This document shows positions 15,418 through 24,645 of a stretch of DNA of 32,733 nucleotides, one piece after another. Both the position numbers and the translations under genes were made by a program. The DNA is from an uncultured Alistipes sp. Lineage in GTDB: Bacteria; Bacteroidota; Bacteroidia; Bacteroidales; Rikenellaceae. The notes beneath the pieces were generated by a model. It was given only the letters and a program-made list of their open reading frames with translations. It did not search any database and was not told the DNA's origin. Every line of letters begins with the position of its first letter. Positions within the stretch are counted from its first letter, which is position 1. The stretch spans positions 1-32,733 of the forward strand of contig CAMWWU010000007.1 of assembly GCA_947178025.1 (NCBI GenBank), read 5' to 3'.

Positions 15418-16653
15418 ATGACGAAGACCCGAATCCAATTATTGCTGACCATCGGCCTGCTCCTGCCGACCGGCCTGCTCGCCGAGGCTCGCGACAGCCT
15501 CGGCGGCAACAGAGAGCCCTTCCGGCTGCGCATGGAGCGCAGCACCGCGACGAAAGCCTACCGGATGACATTCGTCGCGGCACCGCTCATCGTCGGCGGC
15601 ATGGCGATGATGCCCCTCGACCGCGACTTCCGCGAACTGCGCAACGGCTACTCCGAGAGCTTCCGCCACGACTACGACGACTACCTGCAATACGGCCCGC
15701 TGGCGCTGACCTGGGGTCTGAAGGCGTGCGGCGTGCGAAGCCGCAGCTCGTGGGGCCGCATGATCGTTTCGAACGCCTTCTCGGCAGGACTGATGGCCAC
15801 GGTCGTCAATACGCTCAAATACACCGTCCGGGTCGAACGGCCCGACGGTTCGACCCGTAACTCCTTCCCCTCGGGACATGCGGCCACGGCCTTCATGGCT
15901 GCGACGATCCTGCACAAGGAGTACGGACACCGCAGCCCCTGGTTCAGCATCGCAGGCTATGCGGCCGCCACGGCGACGGGCGTCACCCGCCAGCTCAACA
16001 ACCGCCACTGGATGAGCGACGTGATGGTCGGCGCAGGCATCGGCATCCTGACCGCCGAACTGGGTTACTTCCTGGCCGACCTGATCTACAAGGACCGGGG
16101 AGTGACCGAATTCGGCCCATCGGACCTGCCGGACCGCGACCGCCGCCCCTCATTTCTCTCGCTGCACGTCGGATGCTCGACCGCGCTCGGAACCTACGCC
16201 CTGCTGCCCGGACGGAGCGGATACTTCACGAGCGGCCCGACGGTCGGCATCCGGGGCGCCTGGTTCGCGACGCCCCGCGTCGGGATCATCGGCCGCCTCT
16301 CGGCGGGCAACATGCGGGTGACGATCGACGACGTAGCGCAGAACGAGGCGCAGCACAGCGCGTCGGCCGCCGCGGGACCCTGCTTTTCGTTCCCGTTCAC
16401 GAGCCGGTGGCTGATCGGCGCGCACCTGACGGGCGGCTACGAATATTACCAGCGGATGCGGAGCGACTTCGGCGACCTGGGCGATCGGGGCGGCGCACTG
16501 ATCGGCACGGGGTGTTCGATGACCTACGCCACGAACCGACACCTCGGCGTCCGCTTCTCGGTCGACTACGACCTCACGTCGCCCGTGCTGCGAGGCTCCG
16601 ACGAGTGGATGCACAAGCTCACGTTCGGGCTGGAGGTCTGCGCGATGTTCTGA
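15418..16653 (+). CDS. PAP2 family phosphatase with C-terminal beta-barrel-like domain
   Basis: 411 residues from the ATG at 15418 (MTKTRIQLLLTIGLLLPTGL). The frame is open further upstream, but that stretch is the structured RNA. A signal peptide (about residues 1-24) is followed by a PAP2 domain with all three motifs: K134-x6-RP (KYTVRVERP), PSGH at 151-154 and TRQLNNRHWMSD with Arg 191, His 197 and Asp 201. From about residue 235 the sequence turns into alternating beta strands ending in Phe (VCAMF), like an outer-membrane barrel. PAP2 enzymes dephosphorylate lipid phosphates such as undecaprenyl-PP or the lipid A phosphates; which applies here is unknown. A bidirectional terminator follows. 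Confidence 0.9.
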   Translation: MTKTRIQLLLTIGLLLPTGLLAEARDSLGGNREPFRLRMERSTATKAYRMTFVAAPLIVGGMAMMPLDRDFRELRNGYSESFRHDYDDYLQYGPLALTWGLKACGVRSRSSWGRMIVSNAFSAGLMATVVNTLKYTVRVERPDGSTRNSFPSGHAATAFMAATILHKEYGHRSPWFSIAGYAAATATGVTRQLNNRHWMSDVMVGAGIGILTAELGYFLADLIYKDRGVTEFGPSDLPDRDRRPSFLSLHVGCSTALGTYALLPGRSGYFTSGPTVGIRGAWFATPRVGIIGRLSAGNMRVTIDDVAQNEAQHSASAAAGPCFSFPFTSRWLIGAHLTGGYEYYQRMRSDFGDLGDRGGALIGTGCSMTYATNRHLGVRFSVDYDLTSPVLRGSDEWMHKLTFGLEVCAMF

Positions 16654-16670
16654 CCGGCCCCGAAGAGACG

Positions 16671-16711
16671 AAAAGGCCGCACCTGCCCATGCAGATGCGG
16701 CCTTTTTTTTT
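16671..16711. terminator. Bidirectional terminator between PAP2 and the lipoprotein gene
   Basis: AAAAGGCCGCA (16671-16681) and TGCGGCCTTTT (16696-16706) pair perfectly and are followed by further T on the plus strand and by T (A-run) on the minus strand. It serves both convergent genes. Confidence 0.93.
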
Positions 16712-16725
16712 GCCGTGCAGCGGAA

Positions 16726-17313
16726 TCAGCGCTTCGCGACGGTGAACTTCAGCTCGTTCACCAGGTCGAACGGCGAGCCGGCCGATTCGCCCTCGCCCAA
16801 CTGGCATTGCGTCGTTTTCAGCGTGAAGGTCAGCGTTCCCTCCTTCGTATAGCGGAGTTCGTCCGGCGACTCGATGGTGATCAGGACGACGAGGACACCG
16901 CCGACATCGAGGCGCAGCACCGGCGTATCGAGCGCAGCGGTCAGCACGGCGGCATCGGCCGTCGGTGTACCGATCGTCGCTTCATAGGAGATGGTGCCGA
17001 GCATGGGAACCAGGCCGGCCGCCCCCTCTTCGCCCACGAGCGCCTTGACGAGGGTAGCTGCCGGGAACTCGGGGAAGATCACCCGGCCGTTCTCGACCTG
17101 CAACTCCACGGCGACGCCCTGTTCGGGAGCCGGCTCGGGATTGAGGTCGCTCGGCGACGGAGCGAAGTCGAACGCACCGGCATAGGAGCCCGTCAGATCG
17201 GCGAGCGTCAGCGCGGCGGCGTCATCGTCGTCGCTGCATGCGGTAAGGAGTGCGGACGCGAGCAGCGCAGCTGCGAAGAGCGTCGTGCCGAAGAATTTTT
17301 TCCAACTGTTCAT
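16726..17313 (-). CDS. Small lipoprotein, unknown function (DUF4840-like)
   Basis: 195 residues from the ATG at 17313 (MNSWKKFFGTTLFAAALLAS). The frame extends 18 residues upstream, but that part precedes the natural signal peptide and overlaps the promoter. The lipobox LLTACSDDDD is typical of Bacteroidetes lipoproteins; the acidic residues after Cys may direct it to the cell surface. The mature part starts with LTLADLTGSYAGAFDF and is beta-rich, calycin-like in feel, resembling DUF4840-type proteins (by eye only). It is convergent with PAP2. Confidence 0.75.
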   Translation of the reverse strand: MNSWKKFFGTTLFAAALLASALLTACSDDDDAAALTLADLTGSYAGAFDFAPSPSDLNPEPAPEQGVAVELQVENGRVIFPEFPAATLVKALVGEEGAAGLVPMLGTISYEATIGTPTADAAVLTAALDTPVLRLDVGGVLVVLITIESPDELRYTKEGTLTFTLKTTQCQLGEGESAGSPFDLVNELKFTVAKR

Positions 17314-17336
17314 ATTCTGTGGTATTTGTTTCGGCA

Positions 17337-17344
17337 CGAAGATA
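17337..17344 (-). promoter_or_regulatory. -7-like box of the lipoprotein gene
   Basis: On the minus strand TATCTTCG, one base from TAnnTTTG, lies 23 bases before the ATG at 17313. Confidence 0.4.
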
Positions 17345-17451
17345 GGAACACACGTCGAAGGCTCCAAAACGATTCAACGGAACCCGGATTTTCAATCACC
17401 GAAAGGCGATTTTTCCGAACGGGAATTCTCCCCGAAACGGGGATGCGGAGC

Positions 17452-17490
17452 AAAAAAACGAGGTGCCCGGCCACTGCCGAACACCTCGTT
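17452..17490 (-). terminator. Intrinsic terminator after gdhA
   Basis: AACGAGGTG (17457-17465) pairs with CACCTCGTT (17482-17490). On the minus strand the stem runs into a run of T (A-run 17452-17458). Confidence 0.9.
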
Positions 17491-17508
17491 GCGAGCGATC
17501 GCCCGATG

Positions 17509-18846
17509 CTACAGGATACCCTGCTCGACCATCGACTTGGCGACCTTCATGAAGCCGGCGATGTTGGCGCCCTTCATGTAGTTGATGTAGCCGTCCTGCT
17601 CGGTGCCGTATTCGAGGCAGGCCGTGTGGATCGACGTCATGATCTGGTGCAGCTTGGCATCGACCTCCTCGGCCGTCCAGCCCAGCTTCTGCGAGTTCTG
17701 CGTCATTTCGAGACCCGAGGTGGCCACGCCGCCGGCGTTCACGGCCTTGCCCGGCCCGTAGGGGATCTTCGCCGCGATGAAGGCGTCGATAGCCTCCGGA
17801 CGGCAACCCATGTTCGAAACCTCGGCGACGATCTTCACGCCGTTGGCGATCAGCTGCTGCGCATCCTCGCCGCCCAGCTCGTTCTGCGTGGCGCACGGCA
17901 TGGCGATGTCGACCTTGACCTCCCACGGCTTCTTGCCGGCGTAGAACGTCGAGCCGGGGAACTTGTCGGCATAGGGAGCCACGACGTCGTTGTTCGAAGC
18001 GCGCAGATCGAGCATGTAGGCGATCTTCTCGGCGTCGAGACCCGCGGGATCGTAGATGTAACCGTCCGGACCCGAGATCGTCACGACCTTGGCGCCCAGC
18101 TCGGTAGCCTTCGTGGCGGCACCCCAGGCCACGTTGCCGAAGCCCGAGATGGCGATCGTCTGGCCCTTGATGTCCATGCCGGCCTTGTCGAGCATCTGGC
18201 GCAGGAAGTAGACGGCGCCGAAGCCCGTGGCCTCGGGACGGATCAGCGAACCGCCGTAGGTCATGCCCTTGCCGGTCAGCACGCCCGTGTTCTCGCGCGC
18301 CAGCTTGCGGTACATGCCGTAGAGGTAGCCGATCTCGCGGCCGCCGACGCCGATGTCACCGGCCGGAACATCGGTCTCGGGACCGATATGGCGCCACAAC
18401 TCGGTCATGAAAGCCTGACAGAAGCGCATCACCTCGCGATCCGACTTGCCTTTGGGGTTGAAGTCCGAACCGCCCTTCGCACCGCCCATCGGCAGGGTCG
18501 TCAGGGCGTTCTTGAAGATCTGCTCGAAACCGAGGAACTTCAGGATCGAGGGGTTCACCGAGGGGTGGAAACGCAGACCGCCCTTGTAGGGGCCGATGGC
18601 GTTGTTGAACTGGAAACGGTAGCCCGTGTTGACCTGGACCTCGCCGCGGTCGTCGACCCACACCACCTTGAAGGTGAAGCTGCGGTCGGGCTCCACGATG
18701 CGCTCCGCGATGCGGTTCGCCTCGAACTCCGGATGCTGGTTGTAAGCCTCTTCGACGGTCATCAGGACCTCGCGTACCGCTTGCAGGTATTCGCTCTCCC
18801 CGGGGTGTCTGCGCTCCAGGTCGGCCATCAGTTTGTTTACATTCAT
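17509..18846 (-). CDS. gdhA: Glutamate dehydrogenase, NADP-type
   Basis: Reversible reductive amination of 2-oxoglutarate to glutamate; in Bacteroidales the main route of ammonia assimilation. 445 residues (MNVNKLMADLERRHPGESEY), the length of the hexameric NADP-type enzymes. Substrate-binding Lys 88 in GPYKGGLRFHP and catalytic Lys 124 in PMGGAKGGSDFNPKG are present; the coenzyme domain has the SGFGNVAWGAATKATELGAK Rossmann turn with SGPDG after it. It is monocistronic with its own promoter and terminator. A 12-bp palindrome beside the -7 box hints at regulation. Confidence 0.97.
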   Translation of the reverse strand: MNVNKLMADLERRHPGESEYLQAVREVLMTVEEAYNQHPEFEANRIAERIVEPDRSFTFKVVWVDDRGEVQVNTGYRFQFNNAIGPYKGGLRFHPSVNPSILKFLGFEQIFKNALTTLPMGGAKGGSDFNPKGKSDREVMRFCQAFMTELWRHIGPETDVPAGDIGVGGREIGYLYGMYRKLARENTGVLTGKGMTYGGSLIRPEATGFGAVYFLRQMLDKAGMDIKGQTIAISGFGNVAWGAATKATELGAKVVTISGPDGYIYDPAGLDAEKIAYMLDLRASNNDVVAPYADKFPGSTFYAGKKPWEVKVDIAMPCATQNELGGEDAQQLIANGVKIVAEVSNMGCRPEAIDAFIAAKIPYGPGKAVNAGGVATSGLEMTQNSQKLGWTAEEVDAKLHQIMTSIHTACLEYGTEQDGYINYMKGANIAGFMKVAKSMVEQGIL

Positions 18847-18881
18847 AGCGTTGAAGTTTTGTTAGGTGTTTTTGTTTATTA

Positions 18882-18889
18882 CAAATATA
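18882..18889 (-). promoter_or_regulatory. -7 box of gdhA
   Basis: On the minus strand TATATTTG lies 35 bases before the gdhA ATG. The upstream box is not a clear TTTG. Confidence 0.65.
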
Positions 18890-18900
18890 GAAATATTTCT
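18889..18900. promoter_or_regulatory. Perfect palindrome beside the gdhA -7 box
   Basis: AGAAATATTTCT is a perfect 12-bp palindrome touching the upstream end of the -7 box, inside the promoter spacer. This is a natural place for a repressor or activator of nitrogen assimilation to bind. Confidence 0.45.
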
Positions 18901-18937
18901 TATAGGTTGTAATCTGAGCCGGAAAATTTTCTTACGA

Positions 18938-21916
18938 TTACTCGCCGGGCGCCGCCTCGCTGACGACTCCCTTGTTCGAACGGCCGTCGACGACGACCCG
19001 CAGCGGCCGGTCGAAGCGCACCTGACGCAGAAACTCCCCCTCGGCGACGGCCTCCATCGCATCGAGCCGGTCGGCGCGGAAGATGCCGTCGCCGCGGAAC
19101 GGGCTGATCGTCAGATAGCCGATGCCGAGCGACGTGACGTTCTGGAAGAAGTGGGTGCCCTGCGAGGGTTCGACCTCGAACCGCTCGATGCCGCACTCGA
19201 CGATGACCTTCGCCTCCGAGATGTGGGTCCACTTGACCGGCACGCCGAGGAACGGGTCCGAGGAGCCCCAGCGCCCCGGGCCGACCAGAATGTAGGGGCG
19301 CCCCTCTTCGTGCGCCCGGGTGTTGAAGCGCAGCAGTTCGTCGGCGATCTGCTCGGTGCGGAGCGAACTGAAGGCCCCCTCCTTGACGTAAACGATGTCC
19401 GCGAGGTCGTGCATCCGGCCGACGCCGAGGGCGCTCTCGCCGTAGATCAGCGCCTGCGCGGTGTCGACCTCCGACCAGTCGATCGGGCGGTTGTCCTGAT
19501 TGTCGATGATCGGACGGATCTGGAGCAGGTTGAAGATGTGCTGCCGGCCCGAAGCGACGTCCATGTTGACCGCGAACTCCACCTCCACGGGGCAGCGCAT
19601 CTCCTCGGCGCCGATGCGGAGGATGTCGGTGACGATCTCGGCGAGCGGGAAGGTATTATACTTCAAGATGTTGTTGAACGTGATGACGCGGCGCCCGCGA
19701 TCGAACGGGCTGTCGGAGATGCGTTCGTTCTCGCGGTCCCAGACCGAGGTGACGAAACGGGCGTTGCGCAGCTCGCCGATCTGCGAGAGGTCGAGCCGGC
19801 GCAGGTTCACGGCGTCGTCGATCGACGTGCGGAACTCCTCGGGGCGCAGGCTCAGCGCCAGCACTTCGGTCTGCGTGTCGCGCAGCGCCAGCTCGGGCGT
19901 CGAGGTCTGGAGCACCTTCTGCGGGTAGCGGGGCGAGAAGCGCAGCGTCCGGCCGCCGTCGACGACCAGCTTGCCCAGTCCCATGGCCACGTTGCATACG
20001 CCGTCCTCGGGGCGCTCGTCGTCGATGGGATAGTAGTTGATCGAGCGCGCCACGCCCGAGAAGGTCGGGAAGAAGAGCCCGTTCTGCTCCGTGCCGCACA
20101 CCTCCTGGATCACGACGGCCATCTTCTCCTCCGAGATGAGGTTCTGCGACGAGGAGATGTAGGCGCGCGAGGCGGCGAAGTAGATCGAGGCGTAGACGCT
20201 CTTCACGGCCTTGAGCAGCAGGCGCAGCATCTGGTCCTCGTTGCCGGCGTAGGGGATCATGTAGGTCGAGTAGATGCCGGCGAAGGGCTGGTAATGCGAG
20301 TCTTCGAGCTTCGACGACGAACGCACGGCCAGCGGCGTGCGGACCGTGCGGATGTAGGCCTTGAGGGCCTCCTGAAGGCGCGGCGGCACGGTCGACGAGA
20401 CGAATTCGGAGAGGATCTCCTCGTCGGAGAACTCCTGCGAGATGACGTACTTCAGGCCGTTGAGCCGGATGAACTCGTCGAAGTACTCCGTGGCGATGAC
20501 CACCGAGCGCGGGATCATGATGCGAACCCCCTCGTGCTTGTCGTACTGGCGGTACTTGATGAGCATCGAGTTCATGAAGGCCAGACCGCGGGCCTTGCCG
20601 CCGAGCGACCCCTCGCCGATGCGGGCGAACGCCACGGCGTCGGAGTAGGTCTCGGGGTCGAAGCGCGCCACGACGCCCTGCCCGAGCAGCGTGCGGTAGT
20701 CGCGGATGAGGTTCACCAGGACGCGGCGGTGCTCCTCGACCGAAGCGAAATGGCTCTTGTTATACTGGCGGATCGAAGCCGCGAGCGGGAAAAGCCCCCG
20801 CGAGTAGAGCCACTTCGAGAGGTGGTTCTGCGAGGTGTGGTACTCGAAGACCTCCTCGGGGACCGAAGCGATGAGCTGCTGCATCTGCGTGAGGTCCTTG
20901 GCGCGGCCGATCTCCTCGCCCGTCGCCAGATCGCGGAAAACGAAGTCGCCGAAGGCGAACTCCGTGGAGATGTAGTCGCGCAGTTGCAGGAGCAGGGTCT
21001 TGGAGTTCTTGGCGATGAACCCCACGCCCAGCTCGCGGGCCGCCTCGGCGAACTCCAGCTGCGAGGATTGCAGCAGCACGGGCATCAGCGGATTGTCCTC
21101 GCGGATGCGGCGACAGAGGTCGATGCCGGCGTCGAGCTTCTCGCACTCGGGCGGGTCGTCGCGGCGGAGGACGAAGCCCACGTCGGAGATCACGCCCAAC
21201 AGGTTGCGCTTGTAGCGGTCGTAGAGCTCCGCAGCCTCGTCGTAGGAGGTGGCCAGCAGGATCTTGGGCCGGGCCCGCTTGCGCAGCACCTGCTGCTGCT
21301 CGTTGAAGGCGTCCTTGAGGAACTCGGTGTTCTGAAGCAGCAGCAGCTTGTAGAGCTCCGGCAGGTAGGTCGAGTAGAAGCGGATCGAATCCTCGACGAG
21401 CAGAATGGCCTGCACGCCCCCGACGGCGATGTCCTCCGCGGCGTTCATCTTGTCCTCGATGAGCTTGATGATCGCGATGATGAGCTCCGGATTGCCGTGC
21501 CACGAGAAGATGTAGTCGAGCCCCGAGCGGTCCCGCTCCTCGATACGGCGGTAGATATCCTTCGAGAAGGAGGTGAGCAGCGCCACGGGAGTCTGCGGAT
21601 GCCGCTCCTTGACGATGCGGGCGAAGGTGAAAACGTCGGGTTCGCCGACGTTGTACATCGTGAGGATGAAGTCGAACGAGTCGTCGGCCGCGAGCGCTTC
21701 GAGCGCCTCGCCCGTCGAGCTCACGCGCGTGAACGAGGGCGGGTTGGACATGTTCAGGTCGAGATACTCCTGATTGATCTGCGACTCGATGTGCCCGTCC
21801 TCTTCGAGGATGTAGCCGTCGTAGCTGCAACAGACGAGCAGGATTTTGTGGATGCGGTACTTCATGAACTGGTACCGCTCTGAAGCGGGAAGGTACTGTT
21901 CGAGGCTTGTGGTCAT
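18938..21916 (-). CDS. Receiver-domain / PEP-pyruvate-binding (PPDK N-terminal-like) fusion protein
   Basis: 992 residues (MTTSLEQYLPASERYQFMKY). Residues about 22-160 look like a degenerate response-regulator receiver: the usual acceptor Asp is missing around FDFILTMYNVGEPD. A second receiver-like domain (about 169-320) has the acidic pair Glu 175/Asp 176, a candidate acceptor Asp 245 (GVISDVGF) and Lys 303 (FIAKNS). From about 430 comes an ATP-grasp domain of the PEP synthase/PPDK N-terminal type: GEGSLGGKARGLAFM, AVRSSSKLEDS (530-540), FAGIYSTY, MGLGKLVVDGG, and VEVEFAVN/LLQIRPI (778-803). The swivelling phospho-His domain (GGxxSHxAI) and the PEP-binding barrel are absent, so it cannot be a normal PEP synthase. 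Probably an ATP-dependent regulatory or phosphotransfer protein; substrate unknown. Confidence 0.85.
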   Translation of the reverse strand: MTTSLEQYLPASERYQFMKYRIHKILLVCCSYDGYILEEDGHIESQINQEYLDLNMSNPPSFTRVSSTGEALEALAADDSFDFILTMYNVGEPDVFTFARIVKERHPQTPVALLTSFSKDIYRRIEERDRSGLDYIFSWHGNPELIIAIIKLIEDKMNAAEDIAVGGVQAILLVEDSIRFYSTYLPELYKLLLLQNTEFLKDAFNEQQQVLRKRARPKILLATSYDEAAELYDRYKRNLLGVISDVGFVLRRDDPPECEKLDAGIDLCRRIREDNPLMPVLLQSSQLEFAEAARELGVGFIAKNSKTLLLQLRDYISTEFAFGDFVFRDLATGEEIGRAKDLTQMQQLIASVPEEVFEYHTSQNHLSKWLYSRGLFPLAASIRQYNKSHFASVEEHRRVLVNLIRDYRTLLGQGVVARFDPETYSDAVAFARIGEGSLGGKARGLAFMNSMLIKYRQYDKHEGVRIMIPRSVVIATEYFDEFIRLNGLKYVISQEFSDEEILSEFVSSTVPPRLQEALKAYIRTVRTPLAVRSSSKLEDSHYQPFAGIYSTYMIPYAGNEDQMLRLLLKAVKSVYASIYFAASRAYISSSQNLISEEKMAVVIQEVCGTEQNGLFFPTFSGVARSINYYPIDDERPEDGVCNVAMGLGKLVVDGGRTLRFSPRYPQKVLQTSTPELALRDTQTEVLALSLRPEEFRTSIDDAVNLRRLDLSQIGELRNARFVTSVWDRENERISDSPFDRGRRVITFNNILKYNTFPLAEIVTDILRIGAEEMRCPVEVEFAVNMDVASGRQHIFNLLQIRPIIDNQDNRPIDWSEVDTAQALIYGESALGVGRMHDLADIVYVKEGAFSSLRTEQIADELLRFNTRAHEEGRPYILVGPGRWGSSDPFLGVPVKWTHISEAKVIVECGIERFEVEPSQGTHFFQNVTSLGIGYLTISPFRGDGIFRADRLDAMEAVAEGEFLRQVRFDRPLRVVVDGRSNKGVVSEAAPGE

Positions 21917-21922
21917 GACAGC

Positions 21923-21947
21923 GCGGTAAAGTTGTGTGCTTTACCGC
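21923..21947. promoter_or_regulatory. 9-bp inverted repeat at the start of the receiver/PPDK-like transcript
   Basis: GCGGTAAAG (21923-21931) and CTTTACCGC (21939-21947) are perfect complements with a 7-base spacer. The repeat covers the expected transcription start of the minus-strand gene, so it could be an operator or a 5'-end hairpin in the mRNA. Confidence 0.55.
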
Positions 21948-21954
21948 AAAAATA
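21947..21954 (-). promoter_or_regulatory. -7 box of the receiver/PPDK-like gene
   Basis: On the minus strand TATTTTTG matches TAnnTTTG, 30 bases before the ATG. No clear -33 box. Confidence 0.5.
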
Positions 21955-21967
21955 AAGAAAAAATAGT

Positions 21968-21975
21968 TATCTTTG
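21968..21975 (+). promoter_or_regulatory. -7 box of the GNAT-like gene
   Basis: TATCTTTG lies 36 bases before the ATG at 22012, divergent from the promoter of the receiver/PPDK-like gene 14 bases away. Confidence 0.65.
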
Positions 21976-22011
21976 TTCTGACCAAACGATATCGGATCAT
22001 TTTTTCAGACG

Positions 22012-23217
22012 ATGAATACCAATAAATATGTATTGGAGGAGGTCGCGACGCCGGCGCTGGTGCGCGAATGGCTCGACCTGCCCAAGCGGATCTACCGCGG
22101 CAACCGCAACTGGGTGTGTCCGCTCGACGTGGACGTGTGCGAGGTTTTCGACCCGGCCAAAAACGAGCTCTTCGCCGACGGCGAAGCCGTGCGCTGGGTG
22201 GTGCGCGACGCCTCGGGCCAGGTCGTGGGGCGCATCGCGGCGTTCTACAACCGCGAGAAGGCCGCCATCGAGGAGCAGCCCACGGGCGGCTGCGGCTTCT
22301 TCGAATCGATCGACGACCAGCAGGTCGCCGACATGCTCTTCGACGCCGCGCGCATGTGGCTCGCCGGCCGCGGCATGGAGGCCATGGACGGCCCGATCAA
22401 CTTCGGACAGCGGCGCGACTGGTGGGGGCTGCTCGTCGAGGGCTACGAGTTCCAGCCGCTCTACAAAAACCCCTACAACCCGCCCTACTACAAGGAGTTG
22501 TTCGAGAACTACGGATTCCGCAACTACTTCAACCAGCATAGTTTCGTCTGGCGCGCCAACGTCTCGGAGGCGAGCGCCCGCATCTTCGACCGGGCCGAGC
22601 GGCTCTATTCGACGCCGGGATATCACGTCGAGCCGATCGACATGAAGAACCTCGAAGAGCAGGCCGAGAACTTCCGGCTGGTCTACAACAAGGCGTGGGC
22701 CCTCTTCTCGGGCGTGAAGCCCATGTCGCAGGAGGAGGCGCTGCACATGATGCGGCAGATGAAGCCGGTGATCGACCCCGACATCATCTTCTTCGCCTAT
22801 TTCAACGACGAGCCCATCGGCTTCTTCATCACCATCCCCGACCTGAACCGCATCATCGGCCGCTTCAACGGCAAGTTCGGACTGTGGCAGAAGTTGCAGC
22901 TGCTCTGGGAGCTCAAGGTCCGCAAGCGCAGCGACCGCATCTTCGGCGTGATCTTCGGCATCGCGCCCGAGTTCCACGGCAAGGGGGTCGAGTCGGCCAT
23001 CATGGCCAGCTACTGGCACTTCATGATGGAGCGTCAGACGCGCTACAAGACCCTCGAACTGGCCTGGATCGGCGACTTCAACCCGGTGATGAACCGCATG
23101 ATCGAGACCTACGTCTGCGCCACGCGCCACAAGGTGCACACCACCTACCGCTATCTGTTCGACCGCGAAAAAGAGTTCCACCGCTGCCCGCGGCTGGGCG
23201 TCAAGCGACGTGAATAG
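22012..23217 (+). CDS. GNAT-like N-acetyltransferase domain protein
   Basis: 401 residues (MNTNKYVLEEVATPALVREW). The N-terminal half has PKRIYRGNRNWVCPLDVD and GRIAAFYNREK, and the C-terminal half has FFITIPDLNRIIGRFNGK, then VIFGIAPEFHGKGVESAIMAS, where the RGxGxG-type acetyl-CoA loop appears as EFHGKGVESA. This is the layout of a Bacteroidetes family with two GNAT-like halves; the first half seems not to bind CoA. Substrate unknown. It shares a divergent promoter region with the receiver/PPDK-like gene and precedes gcvT by 23 bases, so it is probably co-transcribed with gcvT. Confidence 0.8.
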   Translation: MNTNKYVLEEVATPALVREWLDLPKRIYRGNRNWVCPLDVDVCEVFDPAKNELFADGEAVRWVVRDASGQVVGRIAAFYNREKAAIEEQPTGGCGFFESIDDQQVADMLFDAARMWLAGRGMEAMDGPINFGQRRDWWGLLVEGYEFQPLYKNPYNPPYYKELFENYGFRNYFNQHSFVWRANVSEASARIFDRAERLYSTPGYHVEPIDMKNLEEQAENFRLVYNKAWALFSGVKPMSQEEALHMMRQMKPVIDPDIIFFAYFNDEPIGFFITIPDLNRIIGRFNGKFGLWQKLQLLWELKVRKRSDRIFGVIFGIAPEFHGKGVESAIMASYWHFMMERQTRYKTLELAWIGDFNPVMNRMIETYVCATRHKVHTTYRYLFDREKEFHRCPRLGVKRRE

Positions 23218-23240
23218 CATACCTTAAAACGATCATCATA

Positions 23241-24341
<1,101 letters not shown>

Positions 24342-24386
24342 GCGGACCGGCCAGCGGCAACCGCGCCTCCCGCAGGCGCCGGAATC

Positions 24387-24425
24387 AAAATGTAACGACC
24401 CGATTTGTCGGGTCGTTACATTTTT
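24387..24425. terminator. Bidirectional terminator after gcvT
   Basis: A perfect 17-bp stem, from AAAATGTAACGACCCGA (24387-24403) to its complement at 24408-24424, with loop TTTG and a T-run on each strand. Confidence 0.95.
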
Positions 24426-24645
24426 GTACGAAGCAGCCGTCTCCGGATGCGATCGTGTCTCCGGCCCCGGCCGCACGTTCCGTGTTTCGGCGACGCCCGA
24501 ATTTCAGCACCGGAATCTAAATACGCATTTATACGTATAGGCAGCTGATAAAAAACGGCTATTTTTGACTGCTAAATTCGTTTTATTTATACTTTCGCAG
24601 GTCAGAAAGCGACAAAACGGAAAACTAAACTTAAACTCAAAACAT
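24426..24645 (+). promoter_or_regulatory. Upstream region of the alpha-oxoamine synthase gene with weak promoter
   Basis: A TTTG at 24564-24567 and TACTTTCG at 24590-24597 (one base off TAnnTTTG, spacer 22) may form the promoter, leaving a leader of about 45 bases. TATACGTATA near 24531-24540 is a perfect 10-bp palindrome upstream of it. No gene is seen in the stretch. Confidence 0.4.

Noticed and set aside
18866..21883. A 1005-codon open frame on the plus strand opposite the receiver/PPDK-like gene
   Set aside because: Antisense shadow: the real gene on the minus strand has clear domains, while this frame is rich in Arg, Asp, Val and Leu with no family features. GC-rich codon bias opens the opposite frame.
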